NCBI GenBank assembly: GCA_028284765.1
Contig: JANQRA010000003.1
Span: 1 to 64,000 of the forward strand
Source of the DNA: Acidimicrobiia bacterium
GTDB taxonomy: Bacteria; Actinomycetota; Acidimicrobiia; Spongiisociales; ZC4RG35
Direction of reading: 5' to 3'
DNA: 64,000 nucleotides
Part shown: positions 8,443-16,747 of the stretch, piece by piece
How the letters are laid out: each line of letters begins with the position of its first letter
Position numbering within the stretch: the first letter of the stretch is position 1
The notes under the pieces: model-generated
Told to the model about the DNA's origin: nothing
The model's database searches: none
What the model saw: only the letters and a program-made list of their open reading frames with translations
Made by a program: the position numbers and the translations under genes

Positions 8443-9474
8443 ATGCGAGCTGCCATCTACGACGCATTCTCCGGCCCGGTCGAGGTCGTGGACGTAGGCG
8501 ATCTCATCGCCGCTCCTGACGAGGTCATCGTCCAAGTCAAAGCGACCGGAGTATGCCGCAGCGACTGGTATGGATGGCTCGGAAAGGACCGTGACCTTCG
8601 AGATCTTCCTCATGTTCCCGGTCATGAGTTCTCTGGTGTCGTCCATGAGGTGGGCTCGGATGTCGACGGATGGAGGGTCGGCGAGCGCGTGACTGTTCCT
8701 TTCGTCGCCGGCTGTGGGCAATGCTCGTATTGCCTAGCGGGGGACTCTCAGATATGTCCGAACCAGCTGCAGCCGGGATTCAACTACTGGGGCTCGTTCG
8801 CCGGACTCGTGAGAGTCCACCGTCCCGAACACAATCTGGTCTCTCTGCCTGACGATTTTGGATTCACGGAGACTGCCGCGGTCGGGTGTCGCTTTTCCAC
8901 CGCCTATCGCGCCGTTGTGGAACGCGGACAGGTCGAGCCTGGAGAGTGGGTCGCCGTCTTCGGCTGCGGAGGAGTTGGAATATCTGCGATCGCTGTCGCG
9001 TCGGCTTTGGGAGCGAATGTCGTGGCTGTCGATACCAGTGAGGCCGCCCTCGGGTTCGCTAGGCAGTTCGGCGCCACTGGCACCGTCTCGGCAGGGCCTG
9101 AAGCAGCTGACCAACTCAAGGACATGTCCGATGGAGGTCTTGATGTCGGTGTCGATGCGATCGGACATCCAGATGCCATCGCGTCGTCGATAAACGCTCT
9201 CCGTCCCGGTGGACGCCACGTCCAGGTCGGTCTGCTGGCAGGGGCGGCCGTTCCGCTCTCGGCCGATCTCATCATGTCGAAGGAGATCGACATCCGGGGG
9301 AGTCATGGCGAGTCGGCAAGGTCTTTCCCCGCGATCTTCGACCTGGTCAGAGCCAACGACATCGATCTTGCGGCGATGGTGACACAGGAGCTGTCGTTAG
9401 CGGAGGGTGCCAAGCTGTTGGAGGGCTTTGAGGCCAAGAGCGATCCTGGAATTGCCGTGATCAACCAGTTCTGA
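8443..9474 (+). CDS. Zinc-dependent MDR alcohol dehydrogenase
   Basis: A 343-residue medium-chain dehydrogenase/reductase. The catalytic-zinc region reads GVCRSDWYGW and HVPGHEFSGVV. The structural-zinc loop has four cysteines in CGQCSYCLAGDSQIC. The NAD(P) Rossmann motif is VFGCGGVGISAIAVA. It would oxidise an alcohol or reduce an aldehyde, most likely with NAD. The start at ATG 8443 gives the standard N-terminus MRAAIYDAF. CACAAT lies 6 nt upstream, fitting leaderless initiation. It is divergent from the methyltransferase. Confidence 0.88.
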   Translation: MRAAIYDAFSGPVEVVDVGDLIAAPDEVIVQVKATGVCRSDWYGWLGKDRDLRDLPHVPGHEFSGVVHEVGSDVDGWRVGERVTVPFVAGCGQCSYCLAGDSQICPNQLQPGFNYWGSFAGLVRVHRPEHNLVSLPDDFGFTETAAVGCRFSTAYRAVVERGQVEPGEWVAVFGCGGVGISAIAVASALGANVVAVDTSEAALGFARQFGATGTVSAGPEAADQLKDMSDGGLDVGVDAIGHPDAIASSINALRPGGRHVQVGLLAGAAVPLSADLIMSKEIDIRGSHGESARSFPAIFDLVRANDIDLAAMVTQELSLAEGAKLLEGFEAKSDPGIAVINQF

Positions 9475-9541
9475 TCTTTGACTTGCTCGCCATTACCCTT
9501 ATGTCGTAAGGTAGAAATCGTACAACGTAAGGAAGATGTAG

Positions 9542-10186
9542 ATGACTATCGAAAACAGTGCCTACCCGGCACGTCTGGAAATCGAATACCCGGAGAAGCT
9601 CGACCGGCTGACAACGCTTCTCCGTGTGATCTGGGTGATCCCAATCGCCTTGATTCTTGGTCTCGTGTCGGCCAACGGGAGCGGACAGTCAGTTGTCACA
9701 GAAGGCGGCGAAGAGGTGTGGGTCAGCTCAGGCATAAGCGTGCTGACCGGTCTATGGCTGGCGACCATGTTGATGCTGGTCGTCCGACAGAAGTATCCAA
9801 GGTGGTGGTTCGACTTCGCCAGGGAGCTGACGCGCTTCTCAGCGCGGGTCGGTGCCTATATGGGGCTTCTGACCGACCGGTATCCCTCGACGGACGAAGA
9901 GCAATCCGTCCATCTCGACGTCGACTACCCGGAGGCTGAAACTCTCAGCCGATGGCTGCCACTGTTCAAGTGGTTCCTGGCCTTTCCCCACTACATCGTG
10001 CTCGCGTTCCTCGTGGTCGGCGCAGTTCTGGTGACGATCATCGCCTGGTTCGCAATCCTCTTCACCGGGCGCTATCCCCGAGGTCTCTTCGACTACGTCG
10101 TCGGAGTTGGTCGATGGGCGCTGCGGGTGCAGGCATATGTGAGCCTGCTTGTCACGGACGAATACCCACCGTTCAGCCTGCGCTGA
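9542..10186 (+). CDS. DUF4389 family membrane protein
   Basis: A 214-residue membrane protein with two copies of the DUF4389 pattern. The signature block YPARLEIEYPEKLDRLTTLLR begins near residue 8; the second half starts at about residue 115 with HLDVDYPEAETLSRWLPLFKW. Hydrophobic spans lie near 30-48, 64-82 and 140-172. The repeated FTGRYPRGLFDYV / RQKYPRWWFDFA helix is typical of the family. The role of DUF4389 proteins is not established. A good ribosome site (AAGGA) precedes the ATG. It converges with the small membrane protein at 10200. Confidence 0.78.
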   Translation: MTIENSAYPARLEIEYPEKLDRLTTLLRVIWVIPIALILGLVSANGSGQSVVTEGGEEVWVSSGISVLTGLWLATMLMLVVRQKYPRWWFDFARELTRFSARVGAYMGLLTDRYPSTDEEQSVHLDVDYPEAETLSRWLPLFKWFLAFPHYIVLAFLVVGAVLVTIIAWFAILFTGRYPRGLFDYVVGVGRWALRVQAYVSLLVTDEYPPFSLR

Positions 10187-10199
10187 TCGCTTTGCGCCT

Positions 10200-10508
10200 T
10201 CAGTGGTCGGAGATCGACCAGGCGACCCACCACGAGGCGACCACGTAGGCGCCGAGTATGACCAGTTGCAAGCCTGGAGTGCCGGCGTCCAAACAGTTGG
10301 GGTTGCCGGCCTCGAGACACTGCTCTACCTGGACTTCAGACACGTAGGCCAGCGTTGCGATGAAGAGAACGACAACTGCTCCTCCGATTGCAAAGCTGCG
10401 GATCGTGTCCTTCCGGCCCGTCTTTCTGGCCATGTAGAAGACCGGCGAAGCCAGGACGAAAGTTGCCAGGGGAGCGAGAAATACGGTCGCCCAGAACCCC
10501 CCAAACAT
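10200..10508 (-). CDS. Small hypothetical membrane protein
   Basis: A 102-residue protein with three predicted membrane spans, near 5-25, 38-58 and 78-97. Two cysteines (QCLEAGNPNCLDAG) lie in the loop between the second and third spans and could form a disulphide outside the membrane. The ATG at 10508 lies one base past the stop of the upstream dehydrogenase, so the two are co-transcribed and probably coupled. No family recognised. Confidence 0.6.
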   Translation of the reverse strand: MFGGFWATVFLAPLATFVLASPVFYMARKTGRKDTIRSFAIGGAVVVLFIATLAYVSEVQVEQCLEAGNPNCLDAGTPGLQLVILGAYVVASWWVAWSISDH

Positions 10509-10509
10509 G

Positions 10510-11520
10510 TCAGTGAGCCAGGGCTACTTTGCCGATTTGCTCGCCCGAGTCGAGATACCTCAGAGCGTCCGGCAGCTCTTCAAATGGGAAGACTTTGGCG
10601 ACCGTTGATTGCGCCTTGTCGAGTCGCAACCAATTGAGGGTCCGGGCGAACTGACTGTGAGTTCCCATCGAAGACCCGATCAGCTCCAACTGCTTGAACC
10701 AAAGAACGGGCAGATTCAGCTCGAACCTCGGACCGGTGGTGGCTCCGCAGATAGCGATCCGACCTCCGGGCTTCGCCGCCCGCATCGACTGCTTCAGCGT
10801 GGCCGGGCCGACGTTCTCGATGATGAGATCCGCTCCGCCGAAATCACTCATCTCTTTGCCGAACTCGCCTAATGAGTCGAATCCCCCGGCGGCACCCTGT
10901 GACACGGCCCAGTCGATCTTCTCCTGCGACCGAGAGGTGATGTAGACGCTCGCCCCAAAGGCTTGAGCCAAGCTCATGGCAGCAGCAGAAACTCCGCCAC
11001 CGATTCCTACCACCAAGACAGTCTCGCCCCTTGAGAGTCTGGCCTTCTCGATCATTCGCAGCGCCGTGGTGCCAGCCAATCCGAAGGAACCTGCGACCTC
11101 CCAGGTCAGCGATGCAGGCTTGGGGACGACGTTGATCGTGGGCACGACCACCTTCTCCGCAAATGTCCCGGCTCGGTGCTCGCCGAGGATCCCGAAGTCG
11201 TTGCAGTAGACGATCTCATCGTTCAGGCAGTAGGTGCAATTGCCGCATGACGTGGACGGGTCGATCACGACCTCGTCTCCAACTTCGATTCCAGCTACCC
11301 CCTCCCCAAGCGCATCGACGACGCCCGCCCCGTCCGCACCAGTGGTATGGGGAAGATGTTTCGGTGCCGGCAGGCCCTGCGATACCCAGATATCGAGATG
11401 ATTGAGACCGGAGTTCTTGATCTTGACCCTGACTTCTTTCCGTCCCGGCTCCGGCTCGGGTACGTCATTGAGCACGTACGAGTCGATTCCGTTGGTGTCT
11501 TCTAGCTGCCAGGCCTTCAT
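10510..11520 (-). CDS. Zinc-binding alcohol dehydrogenase / quinone oxidoreductase-like MDR protein
   Basis: A 336-residue MDR protein. It has NSGLNHLDIWVSQG near the N-terminus, the HTTGADGAGVVDALGEGV segment, a four-Cys structural-zinc loop (CGNCTYCLNDEIVYC) and the NADPH Rossmann motif LVVGIGGGVSAAAMSLA. It likely reduces an aldehyde, enoyl or quinone substrate. It is divergent from the thioesterase at 11568 (47-bp gap) and followed directly by a small membrane protein. It is only distantly similar to the dehydrogenase at 8443, so these are not recent duplicates. Confidence 0.85.
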   Translation of the reverse strand: MKAWQLEDTNGIDSYVLNDVPEPEPGRKEVRVKIKNSGLNHLDIWVSQGLPAPKHLPHTTGADGAGVVDALGEGVAGIEVGDEVVIDPSTSCGNCTYCLNDEIVYCNDFGILGEHRAGTFAEKVVVPTINVVPKPASLTWEVAGSFGLAGTTALRMIEKARLSRGETVLVVGIGGGVSAAAMSLAQAFGASVYITSRSQEKIDWAVSQGAAGGFDSLGEFGKEMSDFGGADLIIENVGPATLKQSMRAAKPGGRIAICGATTGPRFELNLPVLWFKQLELIGSSMGTHSQFARTLNWLRLDKAQSTVAKVFPFEELPDALRYLDSGEQIGKVALAH

Positions 11521-11567
11521 GTGAGCGAGGGTAGCGTTGGGGTGCTCAACCCCTGAGGAGAGGGAAC

Positions 11568-11993
11568 TTGGCGACGAACTTGCCCTCCGATCGCGACATC
11601 TACACGACCAACATCAAAGTGCGGTTCTATGAACTCGATCCTTACGACCACGTCAACCACACCAACTACTTCTCGTATTTCGAGACCGCACGGATCGAGT
11701 ACTTGACCACGATGGGGTTCGGCCTCGACGTGATGAAGGAAAAGGGTTGGCAGTTGGTCGTTGTCGAACTCGAGGCAAGCTTCCGGGCTGCTGCTCGCTA
11801 CGGACAGGAACTCACCATTCACACCTGGGTCGAGGAAGTGGGCAGGGTGAAATCGGTGTGGAAGCAGAAGATGTTCCGGGGTGAAGACGAAATCGCTCAG
11901 CTTGCTGTCACCGCTGCATTCACCGACTTGGAAGGTCGGCCGCGCCGCTTGCCCGAGGAGTTCCAAGAACATCTGCAGACTCTGGCCGGGTAG
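11568..11993 (+). CDS. Hotdog-fold acyl-CoA thioesterase (YbgC/FadM type)
   Basis: A 141-residue 4-hydroxybenzoyl-CoA-thioesterase-like protein. The family motif is RFYELDPYDHVNHTNYFSYFE, where the first Asp of the usual D-x-D/H-x-N region is the catalytic carboxylate. It then follows the hotdog helix (TARIEYL) and strands (EASFRAAARYGQELTIHTWV). It would release free acids from acyl-CoA. The start is TTG at 11568, chosen because GAGGAGAGGG sits 3-10 nt upstream. Its length is normal for the family. Confidence 0.87.
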   Translation: MATNLPSDRDIYTTNIKVRFYELDPYDHVNHTNYFSYFETARIEYLTTMGFGLDVMKEKGWQLVVVELEASFRAAARYGQELTIHTWVEEVGRVKSVWKQKMFRGEDEIAQLAVTAAFTDLEGRPRRLPEEFQEHLQTLAG

Positions 11994-12018
11994 ACGGGCC
12001 GCCTTTACGCATTCACCT

Positions 12019-12048
12019 TTGACCTCGGCTTCACCGGTCTCTTACAAA
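12019..12048 (+). promoter_or_regulatory. Probable promoter of the secreted acidic protein gene
   Basis: TTGACC (12019-12024) and TACAAA (12043-12048) are separated by 18 bp. They precede the gene at 12095, which has a true leader with the ribosome site AGAAGGAG. Confidence 0.5.
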
Positions 12049-12094
12049 TGCAGGGGATAGTTGGGTCATAGCTGCCAGGTAGAAGGAGATAGCA

Positions 12095-12724
12095 ATGCGA
12101 AACAAGATCATGGCCGCCCTTGTCGCGGGTGGGCTTCTGATAGGGGCGGGTTTTGTGACCAGTGTTGTGTCGTCACCGGGGACCGCCTCCGCTCAGGAGA
12201 CGACGGACACCGAGGAAGACGAACGCGGTTCCCGCCTGTGGGGCTTCCTCGAGGAAGTATTGAGCGACCTCGTTGGAGAAGGGACGATCGACCAGGGTCA
12301 GGCCGATGCGATCGTGGCTGCCGCCGAAGCAAAGGCCGACGAGATCAAGGCAGAGCGGGAAGCCGCTCGTGACCTCTTTCAAGGGCTGATCGAGGACGGT
12401 GTGCTGACCGAAAACGAGGCGGCCCAACTCCCTGAGGATCACTGGGTCTTCAACGAGGCCTTCGACGAGGCATGGGAAGATGGCGAGTTGACCACTGAGG
12501 AGATTCGAGAGAACCGGCCACACCGCGGCAAGCTTCGCAAGGCCGCTCGCCTAGGTGCGCTGCTCGACGACGGCGGGATCGATCAAGCTGAGTACGACTC
12601 GCTTGGAGAAGACCACCCGCTCAAGCAGATCGATGTCTCTGAGTATCTAGAAGACGGAATCATCACCATCGACGAGCTGCGGGAGATCCGCGAAGCGAAT
12701 CGAGAGGACTCCACCAGCGCCTGA
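12095..12724 (+). CDS. Secreted acidic helical-repeat protein
   Basis: A 209-residue exported protein. The signal peptide is clear: basic MRNK, a hydrophobic core and a TASA-Q cleavage site after residue 33. The mature part is strongly acidic and mostly helical. It repeats a short unit of the type 'L-x(2-3)-DG-x-hydrophobic-T/D-x-x-E/Q' several times: VGEGTIDQGQAD, IEDGVLTENEAA, WEDGELTTEEI, LDDGGIDQAEYD, LEDGIITIDEL. This resembles the short helix-turn-helix units of SHOCT- or EF-hand-like folds but lacks the full calcium loop. Function is unknown; cation binding or a surface role is possible. A strong ribosome site and a terminator just downstream indicate a single-gene transcript. Confidence 0.8.
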   Translation: MRNKIMAALVAGGLLIGAGFVTSVVSSPGTASAQETTDTEEDERGSRLWGFLEEVLSDLVGEGTIDQGQADAIVAAAEAKADEIKAEREAARDLFQGLIEDGVLTENEAAQLPEDHWVFNEAFDEAWEDGELTTEEIRENRPHRGKLRKAARLGALLDDGGIDQAEYDSLGEDHPLKQIDVSEYLEDGIITIDELREIREANREDSTSA

Positions 12725-12746
12725 GCTTCCTCCCGAATCCCAGGCA

Positions 12747-12777
12747 AAGGACCCCCGGCAGTCTGTCGGGGGTCCTT
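12747..12777. terminator. Bidirectional intrinsic terminator hairpin
   Basis: AAGGACCCCCG (12747-12757) pairs perfectly with CGGGGGTCCTT (12767-12777) around a 9-nt loop. It sits between two convergent genes, the secreted protein and the thiamine permease. Confidence 0.85.
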
Positions 12778-12782
12778 CACTT

Positions 12783-14330
12783 TCAGAACGTGCCTGTTTC
12801 GCCTCGCCGGTCGATCGCCATGATGACCGCAGTGCAAAGCCCGGCAAGGATGACTGCCAGCGCCATCGCCATCCCAAATGACTGGCCGCCCGGGCGGGAA
12901 AGGAGCCGGAAGATCATCGTCGGAATGGTTGCGGTGTTGGGCCGAGCGATAAAAGACGTAGCCCCGAACTCTCCAAGTGAGATCACAAATGCGAACGAGG
13001 CTCCAACCAACATCGATCGCCGGGCGAGGGGGAGGTCGACGAAACGCCAAACTTGTAACGATGTGGCACCGAAACTCGAAGCGGCCTCCCGAAGCTCGGA
13101 GGGGATCGCTCGCAATGTGGGCACCGTTGTGCGCACCACGAAAGGCACGGCGACCAAAGCATGTGCGATCGGCACCAACCACAGCGAGGCTCTGAGGTCG
13201 ATAGGCCAACCTAGGGCCACGATGAAGCCGAATCCGATAGTGACCGCTGAGGTACCGAGAGGCAGCATCAGGGTCAGATCGAACCAGCGAGAAAGAGTCC
13301 CCTGTCGCAAAGCGATCACGGTCGATGCCAGCACTCCGATGACCGTCGCCAGTGCCATGGCCACAACCGCAAACAGCAGGCTGTTCGCCACAGAAGCGAT
13401 TGGGGTTCCGATCACTCGATCGTCTTCGAATAGGGCTCTGTAGAAAGAGCCTGAGAGCGACCGGGAAACGAGGACCACCAATGGCACTGCAAGCGCTCCC
13501 AGAGTGATGGAGGTGACTGACCAGAGGTACACGGTTTCCTTGGTTGTTGGAAGTCGGAGGTTGTCGCCGGCTTCCAGGGCCCACTGAACTGTGTGGCGCT
13601 CTTGGTACCGGCTGTACGCATACAGAGCACCGGTCACGCCGGCGATCTGAACGATGGCTAGAGCTGCGGCAAGTGGCAGGTCGAACAACGTCACCGCCTG
13701 TCGATAGATCTCAACCTCGAGAGTGGCGTATTGAAAACCACCAAGAATCAGTACCACGCCGAAGGAGGTGAATGTGAAAAGGAAGACGATGGACGCGGCA
13801 GCTGCCAAGGCTGGCTTGAGGAGAGGGAAGGTCACGTAGCGGAAGACCATCCACTCTGTCGCTCCCGAACTGCGTGCGGTGTCGTACAGGTCGGGATCGA
13901 TGCGTGACCAGACCGCAGAGACCGTCCTGACGACTACTGCCACGTTGAAGAACACATGTGCCGCCAGGATCGACCAGATCGAATCGCTGAAGCCGATCGA
14001 CACGAACGCGGTGCCGACAACGACCGTCGGAAGAACGAACGGAACGGTCACAAGGGCCATCACCAGCGCCCTGCCCTTGAATCTGAAGGTTGACACGGCC
14101 CAGGTCAGCGGTGCTGCGACAAGGAAGGTGAGCAAGGTCGACAAGGCCGCCTGCCACAGCGTGAACCACCCGACTCTGATCAGTCGAGCCTCCAACCCGC
14201 TGAAGCCGAGGCTGAGCTCGGACAGTCCGAGGTAGAGAATGCGGGCCAACGGATACAGAAAGAAGTATCCGATGAAGAAGGTGGGGAGAGCCGCAACCGC
14301 AAGCCAGCCCCAACTGACCCGTTTGGGCAT
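12783..14330 (-). CDS. thiP: Thiamine-type ABC transporter permease (ThiP-like, two permease domains)
   Basis: A 515-residue membrane protein with two binding-protein-dependent permease domains in tandem, as in ThiP and the iron(III) permease FbpB. About twelve hydrophobic spans are visible. Each half has an EAA-like loop that contacts the ATPase (RSSGATEWMVFRYVTFPLL; REAASSFGATSLQVWRFVDL). The ATG at 14330 overlaps the stop of the binding-protein gene (TGATG), so the genes are coupled and share the TPP riboswitch upstream. The expected ATPase (ThiQ) does not follow: the next gene is convergent. Thiamine as substrate is inferred from the riboswitch and the ThiB-like partner. Confidence 0.87.
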   Translation of the reverse strand: MPKRVSWGWLAVAALPTFFIGYFFLYPLARILYLGLSELSLGFSGLEARLIRVGWFTLWQAALSTLLTFLVAAPLTWAVSTFRFKGRALVMALVTVPFVLPTVVVGTAFVSIGFSDSIWSILAAHVFFNVAVVVRTVSAVWSRIDPDLYDTARSSGATEWMVFRYVTFPLLKPALAAAASIVFLFTFTSFGVVLILGGFQYATLEVEIYRQAVTLFDLPLAAALAIVQIAGVTGALYAYSRYQERHTVQWALEAGDNLRLPTTKETVYLWSVTSITLGALAVPLVVLVSRSLSGSFYRALFEDDRVIGTPIASVANSLLFAVVAMALATVIGVLASTVIALRQGTLSRWFDLTLMLPLGTSAVTIGFGFIVALGWPIDLRASLWLVPIAHALVAVPFVVRTTVPTLRAIPSELREAASSFGATSLQVWRFVDLPLARRSMLVGASFAFVISLGEFGATSFIARPNTATIPTMIFRLLSRPGGQSFGMAMALAVILAGLCTAVIMAIDRRGETGTF

Positions 14331-15367
14331 CAGCCCTCCATCACCTCGATCCACTGGTCAATCCACTGTTCTCGGTTCTCTGCGACGACCTCTGGGTCCA
14401 AACGCAATGGTTCAGCGGGGATAATCGTGTGGTCAACGAACTCTTGGGGCAGTTCGGCGTCCTTGTTGACCGGAAAGACAAACCAAGTCAGGGGAATGGT
14501 TTCCTGAAACTCCTTCGAAAGCATGAAATCGATTAGCTGGCCAGCGGCCTCCGGGTATGGCGTGCCATCGAGGATTCCGGCGTATTCGACCTGTCGGTAG
14601 CAGCTCGACTCGATGACACCAGTGGGTGCCTCGGTCAGTGGCTCCTCGCTGAAGATCACCTCAGCTGGAGGTGATGAGGCATAAGACATCACGATGGGAC
14701 TCGACCCGCCATAGCGGGTGAACTCGCCGTAGTAGGCGCTGTCCCAATCGGCCACCACGCTCACGTCCGCGTCTCGCATGCGCTCCCACCATTCGAGCCA
14801 ACCTGCTTCTCGATATCGGGCGATAGTCGCCAGCATGAACGCAAGCCCGGCCGACGACGTCGCGGGGTGCTCGACGGTGACCAAGCCGGCATACTCGCCC
14901 CTCAGCAGAGCGTCAATGTTCTCCGGAATCGGCAGCTGAGCCTCCTCGAAGAAGGCCTTGTCGTAATTGAAACAGACATCGCCGTAACTGATGGGCGTGA
15001 CGGTGTACGTACCTTGTTTGAAGTCGCTGGCGAGGCTGTCGACACCTTCGGACCGGTAGTCGACGAAGACATCGGCCCCTAGCGCTCTAGAGAGAAACGT
15101 GTCATCAACACCAAAGAGGACGTCGGCCAGGGGATTGTCCTTGGTGAGAATCGCTTGATTCACCATCGAACCGGCGTCTCCCGCAGCAATCACTTCGACC
15201 TGGATTCCCGTCTCAGCGGTGAATGACGCAAACGTCTCCTCGTTCACACTTCCAACAAAGGAGTCGTGGCTGATCAGGGTCAGCTGTTGCGGTGTCTCCT
15301 CTTCGGATCCATTGGTGCATGCAGCCAACAACAGGGCAAGTGCAAGGACAGCAAGTGGGCGTTTCAT
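14330..15367 (-). CDS. thiB: Thiamine ABC transporter substrate-binding lipoprotein (ThiB-like)
   Basis: A 345-residue extracellular solute-binding protein. The lipoprotein signal ends in LLLAAC with the modified cysteine at 17. The next part matches TbpA/ThiB: LTLISHDSFVGSVNEETF, ETGIQVEVIAAGDAG, NPLADVLFGVDDTFLSRAL, and the later SYGDVCFNYDKAFF. It would bind thiamine or its phosphates outside the cell and hand them to the permease. ATG 15367 is chosen: GAGGAG sits 3 nt upstream and the signal peptide starts there, whereas a longer frame would read through the riboswitch. It is the first gene of the two-gene transcript. Confidence 0.88.
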   Translation of the reverse strand: MKRPLAVLALALLLAACTNGSEEETPQQLTLISHDSFVGSVNEETFASFTAETGIQVEVIAAGDAGSMVNQAILTKDNPLADVLFGVDDTFLSRALGADVFVDYRSEGVDSLASDFKQGTYTVTPISYGDVCFNYDKAFFEEAQLPIPENIDALLRGEYAGLVTVEHPATSSAGLAFMLATIARYREAGWLEWWERMRDADVSVVADWDSAYYGEFTRYGGSSPIVMSYASSPPAEVIFSEEPLTEAPTGVIESSCYRQVEYAGILDGTPYPEAAGQLIDFMLSKEFQETIPLTWFVFPVNKDAELPQEFVDHTIIPAEPLRLDPEVVAENREQWIDQWIEVMEG

Positions 15368-15404
15368 CGTCTCCTCGTTTCCGTCGGGAGCGATGAGCGT
15401 TCCG

Positions 15405-15490
15405 AGTCCCTGCGCCGGCATTACCCGTATCAGGTTCTAGCGGTCGGAGCCTTCCGAGACTCCCTCTCAGCCCGGTGTCACCGAGCTCCC
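15405..15490 (-). ncRNA. TPP riboswitch (THI element)
   Basis: On the minus strand the aptamer shows the conserved parts in order: CTCGGTGACACCGGG stem, then CTGAGA, then ACCTGAT-ACGGGTAATGCC-GGC-GCAGGGA, which closely follows the THI-box consensus. It lies 38 nt before the ATG of the thiamine-binding protein. TPP binding should switch the transport genes off. No U-tract terminator is obvious between aptamer and gene, so control of ribosome access (GAGGAG) is more likely than termination. Confidence 0.93.
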
Positions 15491-15564
15491 GTTGCGCTGA
15501 ACTCTACCGAGAATGTGCAGCTGTACACGCATATTGTGTTTCCCTGCACACTCTTGGGGGACTG

Positions 15565-16728
15565 TTAGGCGGGTCCGAGGGCAATGACGGTGTTGTGGCC
15601 GCCAAAGCCGAAGGAGTTTGAGATCGCGGGGCCCGGTTCCCAGGCCCTCGGCTCGGTCACGATGTCGTTGACCGGAATGTCGGGATCAGGATTGGTTAGT
15701 CCCGTGTTCGGTGGCAACTCTTTGCGACGGATGGCCTCAACGACGATGGCCGCCTCGATCGATCCGGAGGCCCCGAGACCGTGGCCGGTCGCACCCTTCA
15801 CTGACGAGATTGCCGGTTGGTCGTCGCCGAACACTCTCTGGACGACGTGACCCTCGGTCTTGTCGTTCAACTCGGTGCCCGTTCCGTGGGCGTTGATGTA
15901 CTTCACGTCTCCGGGCTCCATACCCGAGTCCTCCAACGCCAGGCGAATTGCACGCTCCGCACCCTCCCCTTCGGGGTGTGGAGCAGTTATGTGGTGGGCG
16001 TCCGCAGTCGCCGCACCGCCCAGGACTTCGGCGAGCGGCTTCGATCCACGCTTTTCAGCAACGTCGGCGGCTTCCAGAACGAGAATCGCGGCGCCTTCGC
16101 CCATGACGAATCCATCTCGGTCTGAATCGAAGGGTCTCGCATACCCCGACTTGGACAAAGCGCGAGCTGCTCTGAATCCTTCGCGCGCTGATACGCGGGC
16201 GGCGGCTTCAGTACCCCCAACGATGGCGATGTCGGCATAGCCCCACTGGATCTGACGGAGTCCGTCGAGAATCGACTGCGTGCCGGCGGCACATGCGACC
16301 ACCGGAGTGTTGACCGGTCCGCCGAACCCGTACTTGATCGAGATTCCGGCAGCCGCCGCATTGGCCATCATCATCGGGACGAGGAATGGTGAGACTCGTG
16401 GCGAGTCCTTGTCCGATTCTCGGACTAGCTCCTCGAGGCTCTCAAGGCCGCCGATCCCGGTCGCAACTGACACCGTCACCCGGGACGGGTCGATATCGAT
16501 CTCGCCCGATTGAGCGAAAGCTTCCTGTGTGGCGACCAAAGCCAACTGCGTGAACTTGTCGAGCCGTCTGCTCTCACGAAGGGGTAGCCAGGGTTCGGGG
16601 TCCCAGTTCTCAATGATGCGCGGTGCAGGACCGGGTGCGTCGTTGAGTCCCTTCCAAAGGTCGTCCACACCGATTCCGGGCGCTCCCATGGCGCCGACAC
16701 CTGTCACGACCACATTGCGCTTCATCAT
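15565..16728 (-). CDS. fabF: Beta-ketoacyl-ACP synthase II (FabF-like)
   Basis: A 387-residue condensing enzyme with the catalytic triad of the KAS II family: Cys146 in VVACAAGTQS, the first His in YINAHGTGT and the second in KGATGHGLGASGS. GFGGHN lies near the C-terminus as expected. It joins malonyl-ACP to a growing acyl-ACP. It is slightly shorter than the usual 410-residue FabF. It follows an SDR gene 20 bp upstream in the same direction, but the SDR is not a typical FabG, and no acyl carrier protein gene is adjacent. A housekeeping fatty-acid role is most likely. Confidence 0.88.
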   Translation of the reverse strand: MMKRNVVVTGVGAMGAPGIGVDDLWKGLNDAPGPAPRIIENWDPEPWLPLRESRRLDKFTQLALVATQEAFAQSGEIDIDPSRVTVSVATGIGGLESLEELVRESDKDSPRVSPFLVPMMMANAAAAGISIKYGFGGPVNTPVVACAAGTQSILDGLRQIQWGYADIAIVGGTEAAARVSAREGFRAARALSKSGYARPFDSDRDGFVMGEGAAILVLEAADVAEKRGSKPLAEVLGGAATADAHHITAPHPEGEGAERAIRLALEDSGMEPGDVKYINAHGTGTELNDKTEGHVVQRVFGDDQPAISSVKGATGHGLGASGSIEAAIVVEAIRRKELPPNTGLTNPDPDIPVNDIVTEPRAWEPGPAISNSFGFGGHNTVIALGPA

Positions 16729-16747
16729 GGAGTTGATTCTGCCCTAT

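Noticed and set aside
12583-13584. Minus-strand frame of 333 codons over the end of the secreted-protein gene and the thiamine permease
   Set aside because: It is another phase of the permease gene and runs through the terminator at 12747; no motifs.
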